Positions 12,375-24,477 are shown, counted from the stretch's first letter. The stretch: DNA of 64,000 bases from Megamerina dolium (GCA_963854835.1 OY978526.1:86666846-86730845), one strand, 5' to 3'. Notes: generated by a model from the letters alone, not told the origin. Translations and numbers: made by a program.

Positions 12375-13948
12375 GATGATGGTGTTGATGTTCCACCACC
12401 CGACTATGACGAGGTTGAAACGGCCATTTTAAGGCTGAAGAACAACAAAGCTGCAGGTGCTGATGGCCTGCCTGCCGAGTTGTTTAAGACCGGAGGCGAT
12501 GAGCTGCTCACCCGCATGCACCAGCTCATAAGCAGAATATGGTCGGATGAAAGCATGCCTGATGATTGGAGGCTCAGTGTTCTCTGTCCTGTGCATAAAA
12601 AAGGAGACCCCACAATTTGCGCCAACTACCGTGGAATAAGTCTCCTGAGCATCGCGTACAAGGTTCTATCGAGCGTACTCTGTGAAAGATTGAAGCCTAT
12701 GCTCAGCAACCTGATTGGACCTTATCAGTGTGGCTTCAGACCTGGTAAATCCACCATCGACCAGATTTTCACACTGCGCCAAATCCTGGAGAAGACCCAA
12801 GAAAAACAGATCGACACACACCACCTATTTGTTGATTATAAAGCCGCTTTCGACAGTCCGGTAAGGGATTACCTCTACGCAACAATGTCTGAGTTCGGTA
12901 TTCCTGCAAAGCTCATTCGACTTTGTAGAATGACACTGCATAACTCCCGTTGTGCAGTGAAAATTGGGAAGGACCTCTCCGCACCGTTTAATACCGAACG
13001 GGGTTTCAGACAAGGTGATTCGTTATCGTGCGACTTCTTCAATCTTATTATGGAGAAAATAATACGAGCTGCTGATCTACGACATAATGGCACTATCTTC
13101 AACAAAAGTGTCATGCTGTTAGCGTATGCCGACGATATTGACATAATCGGCATGAACACGCGAGCAGTCAGTGCAGCATTCTCAGAGTTGGAAAGAGAGT
13201 CGCGTCGGATGGGTCTCACGGTGAACGAGGGCAAGACGAAGTATCTAGTGTCAACAAACAAAGAGTCCCGGCGTCTTGGACAGCACGTCACTGTTGACAA
13301 CTACGCTTTTGAAGTAGTAAGGGACTTTGTCTATCTTGGAACCAGCATTAACAGCAGTAATGACGTCAGCTTGGAGATCATGCGTAGGATAACTCTTGCT
13401 AACAGGTGTTACTTTGGGCTGAGTAAGCAATTGAGAAGTCGAGCCCTCTCTCGAAGAACGAAAACTACACTCTACAAGTCTCTCATCATGCCTGTCCTAA
13501 CATATGGCGCTGAAGCCTGGACAATTTCCACCTCGGATGAGCGAATACTTGGAGTTTTCGAGAGAAAAGTCCTACGCAAGATCTTTGGACCTATTTGCGT
13601 TGGTGGCGAGTACCGAATAAGGTACAACCATGAGCTGTACGAGCTGTATGCCGATATTGACATAGTAAAGCGCATCAAAATCCAGCGGCTGCGCTGGCTA
13701 GGTCATGTCGAGCGAATGGAAGAACACGCTCCAGCTAAGAAGGTGTTATATTCGGAACCCGCTGGAGGACGACGCAAAAGAGGAAGACCAAACCTCCGGT
13801 GGAAAGACCAAGTACTGGAGAACCTGACGGCGCTTGGAATTTCTAACTGGCGCCAGCTAGCGAAGAACAGAGATGGCTGGCGAAGCATGTTATTTTCGGC
13901 CTAAATCGATATTCGGTTGTTATGGCCACATAAGTAAGTAAGTAAGTA
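12375..13948 (+). mobile_element. RTE-clade LINE, 5'-truncated, open RT frame and (TAAG)n tail
   Basis: One frame is open from about 12375 to the stop at 13904 (about 510 codons). An apparent TTG start at 12480 is only the ORF finder's choice, as coding homology already runs from 12375 (LKNNKAAGADGLPAELF). Landmarks counted from 12480: CGFRPGKSTIDQ 84-95 (motif 2 area), FVDYKAAFD 117-125 (motif A), FRQGDSLSC 176-184 (motif B), YADD 216-219 (motif C), and FVYLGTSINS, RRITLANRCYF, LTYGAEAWT and RWLGHVERM in the thumb/C-terminal part. This order is that of RTE-clade ORF2. The AP-endonuclease half is missing, so the copy is dead on arrival although its RT has no stop. The 3' UTR is only about 25 bp (GGTTGTTATGGCCACATAAG) and ends in TAAG repeats to 13948. 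It is the best-preserved element in the window and so probably the youngest. It was the reference for five other fragments. Confidence 0.85.
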
Positions 13949-14683
13949 TTATTGTATAATATTGGGTTCTACATTGAACAATAATATGTTAATTTTGGAT
14001 CGCTTGGCGTATGCTGCTACCGCTACCACAATTAATGACACCATCAACATCAACAAATCAACATATAATAAACATAATTTATCTAATAATAACACTAATG
14101 GAGAAATCAATGAAGCTTGCTCGATTGTGTTGTGATTTCCTACGAACTCTCGTACAAATTATGCATGTAAAAGTAACATCTGCAGCAATTTGATGCTACA
14201 AGTGTATCGTATAAAAAATATGCCGTGATTTCTATGCAGACAGATTTGATTTATTTCCCGTATTTGTTTCGATTTGATGTTTAAAATCAAATGTCGTTAT
14301 AAATAGAACAACATGGCTGTACAAAATGATAAATGAAATACATATGCTAGCTCCTACGAGTACACAGTATGTAAGTTGTGTGTATGTAGAATTGAAAATA
14401 AGTAAACAATGTAAATAAATAATGCATGATACATACGAAAAAAACATGTTCTGGGTAGAGGAAACTACTTTCAGCGAAGCATAATAAGTGGTTGCACTTA
14501 TAATGAGAGACAGGAGCACGTGGAGCAAAAATAATGACACCAAAATATCAGGTAAACTCTAATACATAGTGAAAATAATGTCGAATATTTAAAATATAAA
14601 GATTTAATTTCTTTTTCAAATAAAATCAAATGAACTAAATCATTGAATGGTAATTTTTAATTTTGTTCGTTATCAAAACTCTA
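13949..14683. other. A+T-rich spacer
   Basis: No gene or repeat recognised. The 103-codon minus frame at 14232-14543 has no known motif and is probably chance. Confidence 0.45.
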
Positions 14684-14966
14684 TTGAATGTATGTATCTT
14701 TAGAGCATAGGGCCTCCACAAGGCTTATCCATCGCACACAATTCTGGCCTATTGTTCTAGCGCCATCCAATGTAATGTTGACATCAGCTAGTTCCCGCAG
14801 GGTAGACCTTCTCCAAGTGTTTGTTGGCAGTCCACGGCTTCTGCTCCCATGCGAGTTCCATTCAAGCGACATTATCATGATGCTCTCTGGCTGTTTTTTT
14901 AGCGTGTAGCCAATCCAGAGCCACTTTCTACGCTTAATCCTCTTCAGTATAGAATTGTTTTGAGAA
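14684..14966 (-). pseudogene. LINE ORF2 C-terminal fragment (RTE-like)
   Basis: The minus-strand frame reads LKRIKRRKWLWIGYTLKKQP, then EWNSHGSRSRGLPTNTWRRS, ELADVNITLDGARTIGQNCV and RWISLVEALCS. This is the highly recognisable end of many RTE-like non-LTR retrotransposon ORF2 proteins (RIKRRKW.WIGHTLRK, GSR.RG.P..TWRR, AQNRVRW). It has no stop up to its natural end near 14681. Only about 95 codons are present, and the RT core and UTR are absent. It differs from the 12.4-kb family, which has QRLRWLGHVERM and GRRKRGRPNLRW at the same place. Confidence 0.7.
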
Positions 14967-15780
14967 AAGAAAACGCCATTAGATTATTAAAATGTGTAAC
15001 CGGGCGTATGAGTAATATTAATTATTTGAATTGTATACATATTTAGAAACGAACACGCTACTCGTTTCAAAGATTGCAAATTATTTCACAAGAGCATATA
15101 AAAGTAAAACACTCTCGTATGAGGCAGAATAAGTACGATATTTTTTTTTTAAAAAAGAAAACCTCATAAAATTATTAAAATGTGTAACCGGGCGTATGAG
15201 TAATATACATAAATTGAATTGCTTACATTTTCGATGCCGTCCCTTAGCTTTGGATGTCATTTCTTCCGATCATTGACAGCGTTTACCTTATCAAACAATA
15301 TTACACTATGTTATCGATTACGATCAGTAATTGCGATTACGTTTGTCTATGTGGTGTCAAATTACTTAATTAAGAGCTCGGTATTCTTATAATTGTATTT
15401 CGATTTCATCTCGTGTATTGCTTAATGATTTCGTCCATTAAGTTAGTTTACTTGGTATGGCAATTCACTCAAAAGTAACAATGTCACAACAATAATTACA
15501 GGCAATTTGAAGGAAGATAAATGTGATTACTCTTCAACTATATGAGTCAAGGGTGGTGTGTTAATATTTTCCTACACTTTCTCTTTGCGTTTTTCCTTCA
15601 TTGCACCATCTACCACCATTTCTATGCAAATACTCATTATGTGCATGTATTTTTTATGGTTATGGTTATACCTCATTCGATAGCAATTCAAAAATATGCA
15701 AGCGCAATATCAGTTACGAAAAGTGTGTTAAGTAAACACTCACGTATCCATCTAAACGAGGAACGACAGAATAACATTAC
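14967..15780. repeat. Two 77-bp direct repeats about 188 bp apart
   Basis: Copies at about 14964-15040 and 15153-15229 share AATGTGTAACCGGGCGTATG and flanking bases (AAAAGAAAAC, GAATTG, TACAT). No coding sense on either strand. They could be a local duplication or two fragments of one unknown element. Confidence 0.6.
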
Positions 15781-15837
15781 CAGTATCAGCAGAAGCAGCA
15801 GCAGCAGAAGCAGCAGCAGCAGTAGCAGCAGCAGTAC

Positions 15838-15879
<42 letters not shown>

Positions 15880-15900
15880 CGGTAGTAGTAGTAGTAGATT
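15781..15900 (+). repeat. (AGC)n/(AGT)n microsatellite, about 115 bp
   Basis: Tandem AGC then AGT triplets with single interruptions. In one frame it encodes a run of serines, which inflates a 122-codon frame (15542-15910) that has no other support. Confidence 0.85.
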
Positions 15901-16440
15901 TACAATATAGCTACTGAACTGAATCTACATCATGCACTCTGTTCTATGGAAGTTGATACAGAAATTGAGCTGGGATCTAAAAATTGCTTGACGCTAAAGT
16001 ATATGAGTATTACTGATGCATTCTCTTGGCGCAGAGTTGAAATATTATTACACATGAACTCACACATTTACATATGTGTTTAGTTATATTTATTGAAATG
16101 AACAAACTTTACTCTTTTACGACAGCGAATCATTTATTGTATCATATATGATATATAGTAGTGTGATGTCACAATGCAAGCTACATTTTGTGTGACAGTA
16201 GTATAATTTTTATCCATGATCGAGCATTAGTTTATCGTTTCTAAATTTATCTAAATATTTATTTGTCTGTTTTTTTTTTTTGCAAAAGGATCATGAAATC
16301 GAAAATGAAATCGAATTGGAAAATTGATTGGGCTTACCAGTAGCTATCGACTGATTCTGATTACCAAAGGTGTTGCAAAATTTTAATATGCGAAACCATT
16401 TATTTTTTTTTATTAATTCTTTTGATATTCACATTGCTTC
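15901..16440. other. A+T-rich spacer
   Basis: No feature recognised. T runs at about 16271-16281 and 16403-16410. Confidence 0.4.
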
Positions 16441-17020
16441 CATTTGCGACCACGTCTCATCGAACAACGTCTCATCGAACATCGCCTCATCGTTATGACC
16501 AGCGCAACATCTACATTTCGGCTACGTGCACTTTTTGGTTATGTTTGAACTGGGCGGCCCAGCATTTGCTACCATATATCAGCACAGGCTTGCAGACAAG
16601 GTTTTATAGACTTTTCCCTTGATATGGTTGGGCATCTTTTTGTTACACAATACACCAGTCAGGCTGAGCTATTTCAGCCACGCTGTATTTACTTCTTCAC
16701 TTACAACTGAACCATGGTATTTGAATTTCGAGGTCGATGTTATAGGTTGATCATTTATAATTGAAGTTCGATGTGGTCTAATGCCAGTTTCACCGAATGG
16801 TAGAAGTATAATAAGTATTCGGTCTTTTCGCGCTGTCAAGTGGTCCGTGACAATGTTGAAAAGCAGCGGGCTGAGTGCGGAAACTTGATGTACACCAACG
16901 TTCAATGAAAAAGGCCGCATTAGACTACAGTGCGTGCATATTAAATTAAGAGAACAAAATCGCAATGAACTAAATTGCTTTACGATTGAATTTTGAAACC
17001 AAAATGAATACAGATAGATG
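16441..17020 (-). pseudogene. LINE RT fragment, second RTE-like lineage
   Basis: Minus-strand reading in order. FSLNVGVHQVSALSPLLFNI near 16908-16849 is RT motif B (normally GVHQGSALSPLLF). Then comes a short spacer where the motif C block has been lost, then TSKFKYHGSVVSE near 16725 (FKYLGSVVSE in relatives), VNTAWLK near 16687, GVLCNKKMPNHIKGKVYKTL near 16652-16593, and PVLIYGSKCWAA near 16578-16543. It ends in VAEM.MLRW with a stop inside. Several frame changes and a deletion of the YADD region make it a pseudogene. The adjoining GTCTCATCGAAC tandem words at about 16455-16490 are a small local repeat. Confidence 0.68.
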
Positions 17021-18108
17021 GAAAAATATTCAATGGTAGGTACCATAGCAATACATTCTTACTACTTGGCATATTTCTTTTCATCTGATTCACTGCTTGC
17101 GTTTAATGTATAACATTCTTGACAACATCTTAAGGCACTTTTAAGCGACAGCTCTTTCTCATTCTATATATACATATTTCAATTGCTACCTCTTTGCTGT
17201 TGCAACAAATTTTCGCAATTTTTGGTATGGTTTGAATTTATATACGTGTGTGTGAGAGTGTGTGTGTGTGTGAGTGATGTTCAAATTAATGACTTAATGA
17301 ATGAATGAATTTACATTTCCTAAAATGAGTTGGTGTACCACAAAATTAAATCTACAAAATATAAGGGAGCAAATTCTATAGTAATATGTATTAAGCATCT
17401 ATTATTATAAAAGCATAGAAAATGACATATAATTAAATATATACATACACGTAAATAAAATTTTATGTTACATTTGCCTTTAGGGAGAATCAAAGAAGAT
17501 TGCATCACATTGCAATCTTCTTCTAGAAGTTTTATATGCAGCTTCTTTGTGTACCACTCTTAAAGGGAAAAATAATTTCTTGAAGAAAATTGCAATATTA
17601 TCATTTATACATTTTACGTTTTTAATTAAAATAATAAAACCCTGAAGATAAATATCGTACACTATATCGTACAAAGAGATCTTTTGAGGGAAACTAAAAA
17701 AATAAAAAAAAAGGTGAATGTATGTTATGTATATTTTTCAGATTATGTGTGTGTGTGTGTGTTTTTTTGTGATAATGCAATTTTAGAGTAAGGAAGGGAA
17801 AGAATATTTAAATATTGTAAATATAAATCCACAACGTTATGACATAAATAGCGAGCGCGAAAAATAATGATAGCCAAAAAAAAAAAAAAGAAAGGAAACA
17901 ACAAAAAAAAAAAGAACTAACTGCCTACTTTTAATTGTATGGTTTGTTATAAATAAAAGCAATAGTTATCCGCACATCAGCAATAACAATAACAGTAAAT
18001 TGCACAAAGCATCCATCATATCGTGCCTCCCTATAACCACGACACCTAAGTAAAATATAAGAGGTAAGTATTACCGCCCTACATACACATACATATAATC
18101 ATAATACA
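17021..18108. repeat. Spacer with (GT)n runs and A tracts
   Basis: GT-dinucleotide runs at about 17246-17272 and 17747-17762, and A tracts at 17877-17915. No gene recognised. Confidence 0.55.
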
Positions 18109-19260
18109 GGGTGGTTGATGAAAGCTGATACCAAACGGAAAATGTAATAACTTTTTTCCTATGTAACATATCTGTTTCATTTTTCTTGATTTAGTAGATT
18201 CATCTTTAGGTTTAACGAAAATGGAAGATTGGTATAATGAAAGAAGAATTTGGATTGTGCACCGCTACCACGCGTTGGAGTCCTTAGTTTCCGTTCGAAG
18301 AGAATATAGGTTCACGTTTGGAGGCACTCCTCCTAGCAGATGGACTATAATGAGGCTTGTGAATAATTTTGCTGAGCGTGGGACAATCGGTGAAGACCTT
18401 ATCATCGCAAACCCTCACTTCGGATACAGGAAACAATATCTGATGTAGCTGCTGCCATACAAGCCAATCCTACAGTTTCGACAAGAAGCTTATATGCTCA
18501 AATGAGCAGACAGTCACTGCAAACGATTTTGCATAAAGATTTAAACTTATTCCCATATAAAATTCAACTAACAAGCCAACTCAACACAGCAGACTTGCCA
18601 ATTCGCTTGAAATTTTGCTAGAATTTCCTCCAAATGGCGGAAGAGGACGAAAATATCTTGAACTACATTTTCAGGTCTGATGAAGTTCATTTTGATTTGA
18701 ACAGCAATGTTAACCAGCAAAATTATCGGATATGGAGTGATTCTAAACCACACCTACTCCATAAGATGGAATTACACCCACTTCGCGTCACAGTGTGGTG
18801 TGCAGTTTCATCAAGGTGAATTGTCGGACCATACTTTTTCGAAGAAAACGGCATTATTGTTACGATTAATGGAAGCCGTTACTTAAAGATGTTGAAAGGA
18901 TTTTTCTTTCCAGAACTACGCCGAAAAGAAATCCCTTGCAACTCTGTGTGATTTCAACAAGATTGTGCAACTGTTCACATAGCCAGGCCTGTTATGACAG
19001 AATCGCAGCGAAAATTCCTCAATAAGCTGATTTCAAGAAACTCCACCTTTCGTTGGCCCCCAAGGTCTTCTAACCTTACTCCACCTGATCTTTTCTTGTG
19101 GGGATATGAAGTTTACAAAACCAAACCAACAAATTTGAATGATTTGAAGCAATCCAGTAATGAATAACTTTTTGATAAGATGTCGCACATGCGTCACTGA
19201 GCGTGGAGGCCATTTAAACTCAACTATTTCTAAAACTATCTATGCATAATAAAAATGTAT
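18109..19260 (+). pseudogene. DD41D-type IS630-Tc1-mariner transposase pseudogene
   Basis: The first frame (18221-18448) holds a HTH-like start: NERRIWIVHRYHALES and GTPPSRWTIMRLVNNFAERG. After stops and shifts come KDLNLFPYKIQ (near 18536), FRSDEVHFDLNSNVNQQNYR (first catalytic Asp, near 18680), LHPLRVTVWCAVSSR, IVGPYFFEENG, FQQDCATVHIARPVM (second Asp near 18962) and WPPRSSNLTPPDLFLWGY (third Asp near 19087). I count 41 residues between the second and third Asp, which fits the DD41D group (rosa/Visitor-like). At least three in-frame stops make it inactive. A left terminus could be CAGGGTGGTTGATGAAAGC at 18107, but no matching right end was found. Confidence 0.72.
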
Positions 19261-19399
19261 AATCTTTCAAACAAAACAAAAAGAAAATGTGAATTAAATG
19301 AATTTAAGAAAAAGGTTTTTGAGTATCTTAATGTAGCAACATTCCTTAGTTAACTTGTATATATTCTATTACGTATATCAGGAACACATTTATTTCCAT

Positions 19400-20886
19400 T
19401 TCTGTCTGTCACCTGGTTGGTTCGCACGATAACTTGAGCAAATATTGAGCTATTTCGACAAAATTTGGCACAAGTAACCTATGATCCAAGGGTACGGAGA
19501 GGATTGATATTGGGCATGATCGGTCAATAGCCATGCCCACACCAAGCATTCAAAGCGACTAACCTCGGAATTTTCAAAATCTTTAACTTGCTATAACTCA
19601 CATAATATATCTCTTGGGACAACAATATTTTGCACATAGTGTTATATTATACTACTATATAACCTCGCCAAAAGTGGGTGAGCCATGCCTACTTTCTATT
19701 GTAGCTCTCATACAAAGTGTCTGTACTTCTTTTAAATTGAAACAGTTGTAACTTCTACACTCTTCTGTCTAGAATAACCATAATCGACATTTAGATCAAC
19801 ATGGTAGTGGGAAATAATACGGCAGAAAATCAGTGTGCCACGCCCACTCCTTCATCAGTCTCCCATACAAAGTTGCGGAAATTAAAAAAAAATGTTACCG
19901 GTTATAACTTGCAAACTATTCAGCGTAGAATAACGAGATTTAAGGTGTGGATTAGTATTGTACGAGCAACTAGGCTCACAGAAAATGGGCGCACCACTGT
20001 TTATCGTAGCCCCCATACAAAATGACTGAAATTCTCTTAAATTGAAACAGCCGTAACTTCGGCAATCTTCTGTCTAGAATAACCATAATTGACACTTAGA
20101 TTAATAGCGTAGTCGGAAATAATCTGGCAAAAAATCAGCGTCCCACGCCCACTTCTTATTGGGGCTCCCATACAAAGTTGAAGAAATTAAACAAAAATTT
20201 TAACCGCCATAACCTACAAACTATTCAGCGTAGGACAACCAGATTGAAGGTGTAGATTAGTATTTAAAGATCAAATATACTCACAAGAAATGGGCCAGCC
20301 ACGTCTATTGTTTATAGTGGCTCCCATACAGGATGACTGAATCTCTTTTAAATTGAGATAGCTGCAGCTTCTGTAATCTTCTGTCTAGAACAATCATAAT
20401 TAATACTTAGGTTAATATGGTATTAGGAAATAATTTGGCAAAAAAACAACATGCCAGGCACACTTCTTAATGGGGCTACCATACAAAGTTGCGAAAATTT
20501 TCAGAAATTTAAATCACTATAACTTACGAACTATTCAACGTAGGACAACCAAATTTAAGGTGTGGATTAATATTGGAAAATTAATTGGATTTACAAGAAA
20601 AAGGTAAGCTACGCCAACTTTTTATATAGCTCCCATACTAAGTCTCTGAATTATCTTAAAAACCTCCTTTAAATTATCCCTTTTAGAACTCTCATAACAT
20701 ACAAGGTACTTCGTCAAAGTCAACCATATTTTGGGTGTAAATTAGTAGTATATGCAAAAATTGTTTTTCAAAAAGTGGAAATAAAAGAAAAAGATGAATA
20801 TTCGAGTAAACTTTTTATATATAAATCTACATATTCAGGGTATAATTTGGTCGGCCCCAGCCGACTGTAAGGAGATTTTTTTCCTC
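19400..20886 (+). repeat. Dispersed GGGCGTGG-box repeat, copy A
   Basis: Plus orientation, about 1.49 kb. It starts inside the microsatellite/CACCTGG segment (left terminal hairpin missing) and continues as about eight divergent units of roughly 150 bp. The units are marked by CCACGCCC-like boxes at about 19536, 19684, 19839, 19993 (partly lost), 20143, 20298, 20452 and 20608, each followed by a CCCATAC word. It ends with CAGGGTATAATTTGGTCGGC and a GTCGGC/GCCGAC hairpin at 20850-20865. No coding capacity. Confidence 0.8.
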
Positions 20887-21995
20887 CAGTATCGTCATCT
20901 ATTAAATCCTTCTAAATGTATACTTAGATATGGGTGTTCTTATACACATTAAGGTATTTTACGATTCTTATTTCTACGTATTTATCTGATTATGCTATAT
21001 TGTGAAAAAAAAAACGATTTCAAAAAGAAAGAGAATATGAATTTTTTAGATTTACAAATCAAGTAAAACTTTAGTATTCAATTTTATGTTCTTGTAATGA
21101 CATACTTTGTCGAATTGACAACTTTATATAGAGCTGCAAACATATACCCCTACTATATGTTACTTACAAGTGTACTTTTTAGCTAAGGAAAATAAATATC
21201 AAAATATGCAGAGAATGGGCAGAACTTGTGTACATATTTTATTGATTGTAACATTTTTTAAGGCATTAAAAGGCATTAAAATGCATGAACATCAACATCA
21301 ACAGAATAACTCAGGGAGCAACTGTGAGCAACATGTTGAGTATGAGTTGAATATGTTGAGCAACAACATAGTGGTTTCAATACATTGAAATTATGCAAAT
21401 ACAAACACACAAATGTACGCGGGGAATATGCAAAATTATTAATAATAAAAAAATCAAGCTAATGTTCTAAGTCGAGTAGATAGAGTGATAGTGGAAATGC
21501 GCCGAGTGAGAGATAGAGAGAGAGAGAGAGTGAATGCTATAGAGGGCAAATAGTACTAGATGTCTCTCTATAAGTTGTGGCGAAATATTATAAAATAGAG
21601 ATGATGAGATTGTATAAATTTGCATAAAATTGCATAAAATCATTATATGTATACTCGAAAAACTGATTAAAGTCAGTTAAGCACGGGGACACACATACAT
21701 ACATATTTACGGAAACATATGAAATAGAGCACGAAGTGCAATATCTTTTTTTTTGTGATCTTTGAATATGAAAATTATCGAAGGAAAGTTATGTAAATAC
21801 ATAAATGGTAGCTACGTGCTGTATATGTCAAATAGTCTTGCATAAGAAAATATATATGCAATGAGAATGAATTAAAATTTCAACTTCATTAAGCCAACTA
21901 AGTCGAAATAATCAAAATAATATTTATTATTGCTCTAAAAACGATCTGAATGTGTAAAAAATTGAAGACACACACTGAATGCTACACATTTCGTC
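20887..21995. repeat. A+T-rich spacer with (GA)n at about 21513-21530
   Basis: A short GA run lies at about 21513-21530. The 72-codon frame at 21170-21388 has no known motif. Nothing else seen. Confidence 0.5.
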
Positions 21996-22345
21996 CACGA
22001 TCATATAGTGTTTGTCCACTTCTCTTTTATAGAAGAGCATTTTGTAAGTACTCCAATATGGCACAAATGGACATTATAGTCCAATGATTTTTACAGGGAT
22101 GTGGTCCATTTGTGCCATATTGGAGTACTTACAAAATGCTGCTCTGTAATGCAATAGCGGACCAATTCATGGCTCTACATATTTCGTTGAAGTTCTTTTG
22201 CCCACTTTTGGATTATAGGGGCGCATTTTGTAAATACTACAACATGGCACAAATGGACCATATGGTCCAACGATTTTTCAAGGAATATGATTCATTTGTA
22301 CCATATTGGAATACAAAATGCTGCTCTGTAATGTAGTAGCGGATA
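21996..22345. repeat. Tandem pair of foldback units
   Basis: Two related inverted-repeat units lie head to tail about 186 bp apart. Unit 1 has a perfect 37-nt inverted repeat (22036-22072 with 22104-22140, arm AGCATTTTGTAAGTACTCCA...). Unit 2 is a decayed version (arms near 22223-22260 and 22290-22320) with a perfect 14-bp palindrome GGACCATATGGTCC near 22256-22269. Both end in GCTGCTCTGTAATG.AGTAGCGGA-like sequence. No coding content; the 74-codon frame through it is an artefact of the repeats. Confidence 0.8.
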
Positions 22346-22587
22346 AATTCATGTCTCTTCCCGATCATCACTCGTATTTTAGACGTTTTAGAGCGCCATG
22401 TTTTTCTAGCGCACGAATAATTAAAAATTCCATTAAGAAGCAATTCGTTTTCTAATCAAACCTTGTGTGAATAAATATACGTATAGTTAATGTTGCCCCT
22501 GGCCGATCGTCTTTTAAAATATAAATAATTTAAAAATATTCTCAATTAAGCAAAAAACTAAGGAAGGTTGGTCATTCATTTAATATA

Positions 22588-23486
22588 TTTGGGTGTGTGA
22601 TTTAGTAACCGACCTTTTACGTTACATGGCGCCACGCGTAAGCGCTATGTCTTACATCATTGTCCAAAATGTCATTTTAAATGTCAATTTACTTACTGTC
22701 AAAATCATTTAAACGTTTTCAATTTGGTTGTGCGCATGATATTTTTTTCCACGATAAGAAATTTTTAGAATTGGGGAAAAAAACAGCATTTGCCGGAAGT
22801 TTTGCTAAGTAACTTTTTTTGAAAAGAAAAGTGCGGCTGAAAGTCATCGTTTGATTGTGGAATTGTATGGCGATAATTTTCTATCCAATACACAGTATAA
22901 GGAGTGGGTTATGCGCTTCAATAACGGATGATTCAGATATCAAAGACAAAGAACGCTCTGGACAGCCGAAAAAGTTTGAAGACGAGAATTTAGAGACTCG
23001 TTTCTCGTTCAAGACTTGGCGAACCATTACGGGAGAGTTGTACCGACAACAACTGAAGGGCGTTTGAAGAGAGCAATGATCGTGAAACGGCCGGAATATG
23101 CGATCAGACACGAATCGGTAATTTTTCACTATGACAGCGCACGGCCACACATTGCTATTCCGGTCAAAAACTATCTTGCTAATAGCGGATGGGATATTTT
23201 ACCTCACACGCCTTATAGCCTAGGCCTGGCGCCTTCAGATTACCACTTGTTTCGGTCCATGCAGAACGCTCTTAATGGAATATGCTTCACTTCAGTCACC
23301 GGAGTCAAAAATTGGATCACCAAGACGGCGAAGTTCTTTTTCTTGGTTGGAATCCATAAATTGCCAGAAAGATGGGAAAAAGTCATAGTTTATGATGGAA
23401 TGAATGACATGTTTTTTTACAGAATTCTTAAAAATAAATGATTTTGGAGCACTAAAAAAAGGCCGGTTACTAATTCACATAGCCAA
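22588..23486 (+). mobile_element. mariner element, internally deleted, both termini present
   Basis: Terminal inverted repeats of about 30 bp with TA on each side: left 22588 on (GGGTGTGTGATTTAGTAACC), right ending 23486 (reverse complement GGCTATGTGAATTAGTAACC). The transposase is cut short. SDIKDKERSGQPKKFEDENL (HTH/linker, near 22936) is followed within a few codons by ITGELYRQQLKG, so the first catalytic Asp region is gone. Beyond a stop come RPEYAIRHESVIFHYDSARP (second Asp near 23133), APSDYHLFRSM (third Asp) and LPERWEKVIVYDG. The C-terminal frame is open from 23016 to 23441. Normal mariner is about 1.3 kb and this is 0.9 kb. Confidence 0.82.
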
Positions 23487-24477
23487 TAGATCAGCTTAAA
23501 CTGGAAAACACCTACACTTATAAATTTTCCTCAACACCGTAGTAGCGACATATCATCAATGCAATTGACTTGAATATTATAAAATTTTAAATAAATGTAG
23601 ACAATATCATATAAAGTTATCGTATGTAAAGGGAGTGTATAATAAAAATGCAATGAAATATGATGCAGCTACAATGTTTATCAACATTGCGTGTTATGCA
23701 TGAGTACTTTTTGACAGGCAGTTGCCATCATCGAACAAAAACGCAACATTCATGAGGCGAAAAGTGAAATGAGCGTATAACATAGACAGTATATAATATT
23801 TTAGAGTAGCCATGAGGGAAATGCCATAGTGAATGGCTGTAAATATATTTTGGTACTATGTTTTAAACCAATTTCTATATTTTGTTGCTGTGTTGTATTG
23901 TTTTATTTCCCCCAAATGGACAACATAATTTCAGCCTCTATGTAGCTCTGATATTATTGTGATACCTATTGTTTTTGTAGTTGTGGTTGTTGTTATTACC
24001 ATTTGCCGCATATGGCATAGATGCAATTTAACAAAAACGCTGTAGTGGATGTATATGTAATGTTATCCTAAAAGCTATCGAATTGCATACATATACATGA
24101 TACCATATAAGCACATACATATGCTGTCCAATATTCATTTATGTAGTTGAAAAGGGGTCGGCTGCTGTTGACAGTTTGCATTTTCCAAATTTCAAATTTG
24201 CATATTGTCCCAAGGGTATGATTTTCGACACATTCGTAGCTAATTTTTCTGTGCGTTGATGCGTTACATTGGTATTATCTAAATATATATATGGAAAGTA
24301 TTATTAACATATGACTAGACAGTATACATACATGAATATATGCCTACGAATTCAAAGGTTTGAATTTTTGGCATTTTCACCACCATCGATATTGTTGAAA
24401 ATATTTGATAGATTTGTTAGTAGAATGTAAATATTTTATAAAGCATTTAATGTTTTGAAAAATGACAATAATAGTAA
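23487..24477. other. A+T-rich spacer
   Basis: No gene or repeat family recognised between the mariner and repeat copy B. Confidence 0.5.

Noticed and set aside
15542..15910. 122-codon frame ending in a serine run
   Set aside because: Serines come from an AGC/AGT microsatellite; the rest has no known motif or start context.
16340..16420. Possible minus-strand micro-exon ending at a GTAAGC donor
   Set aside because: Only one side has a plausible splice signal, and the neighbourhood is LINE and A+T-rich spacer.
22112..22336. 74-codon frame
   Set aside because: Lies over the tandem foldback arms and reflects their repetition.
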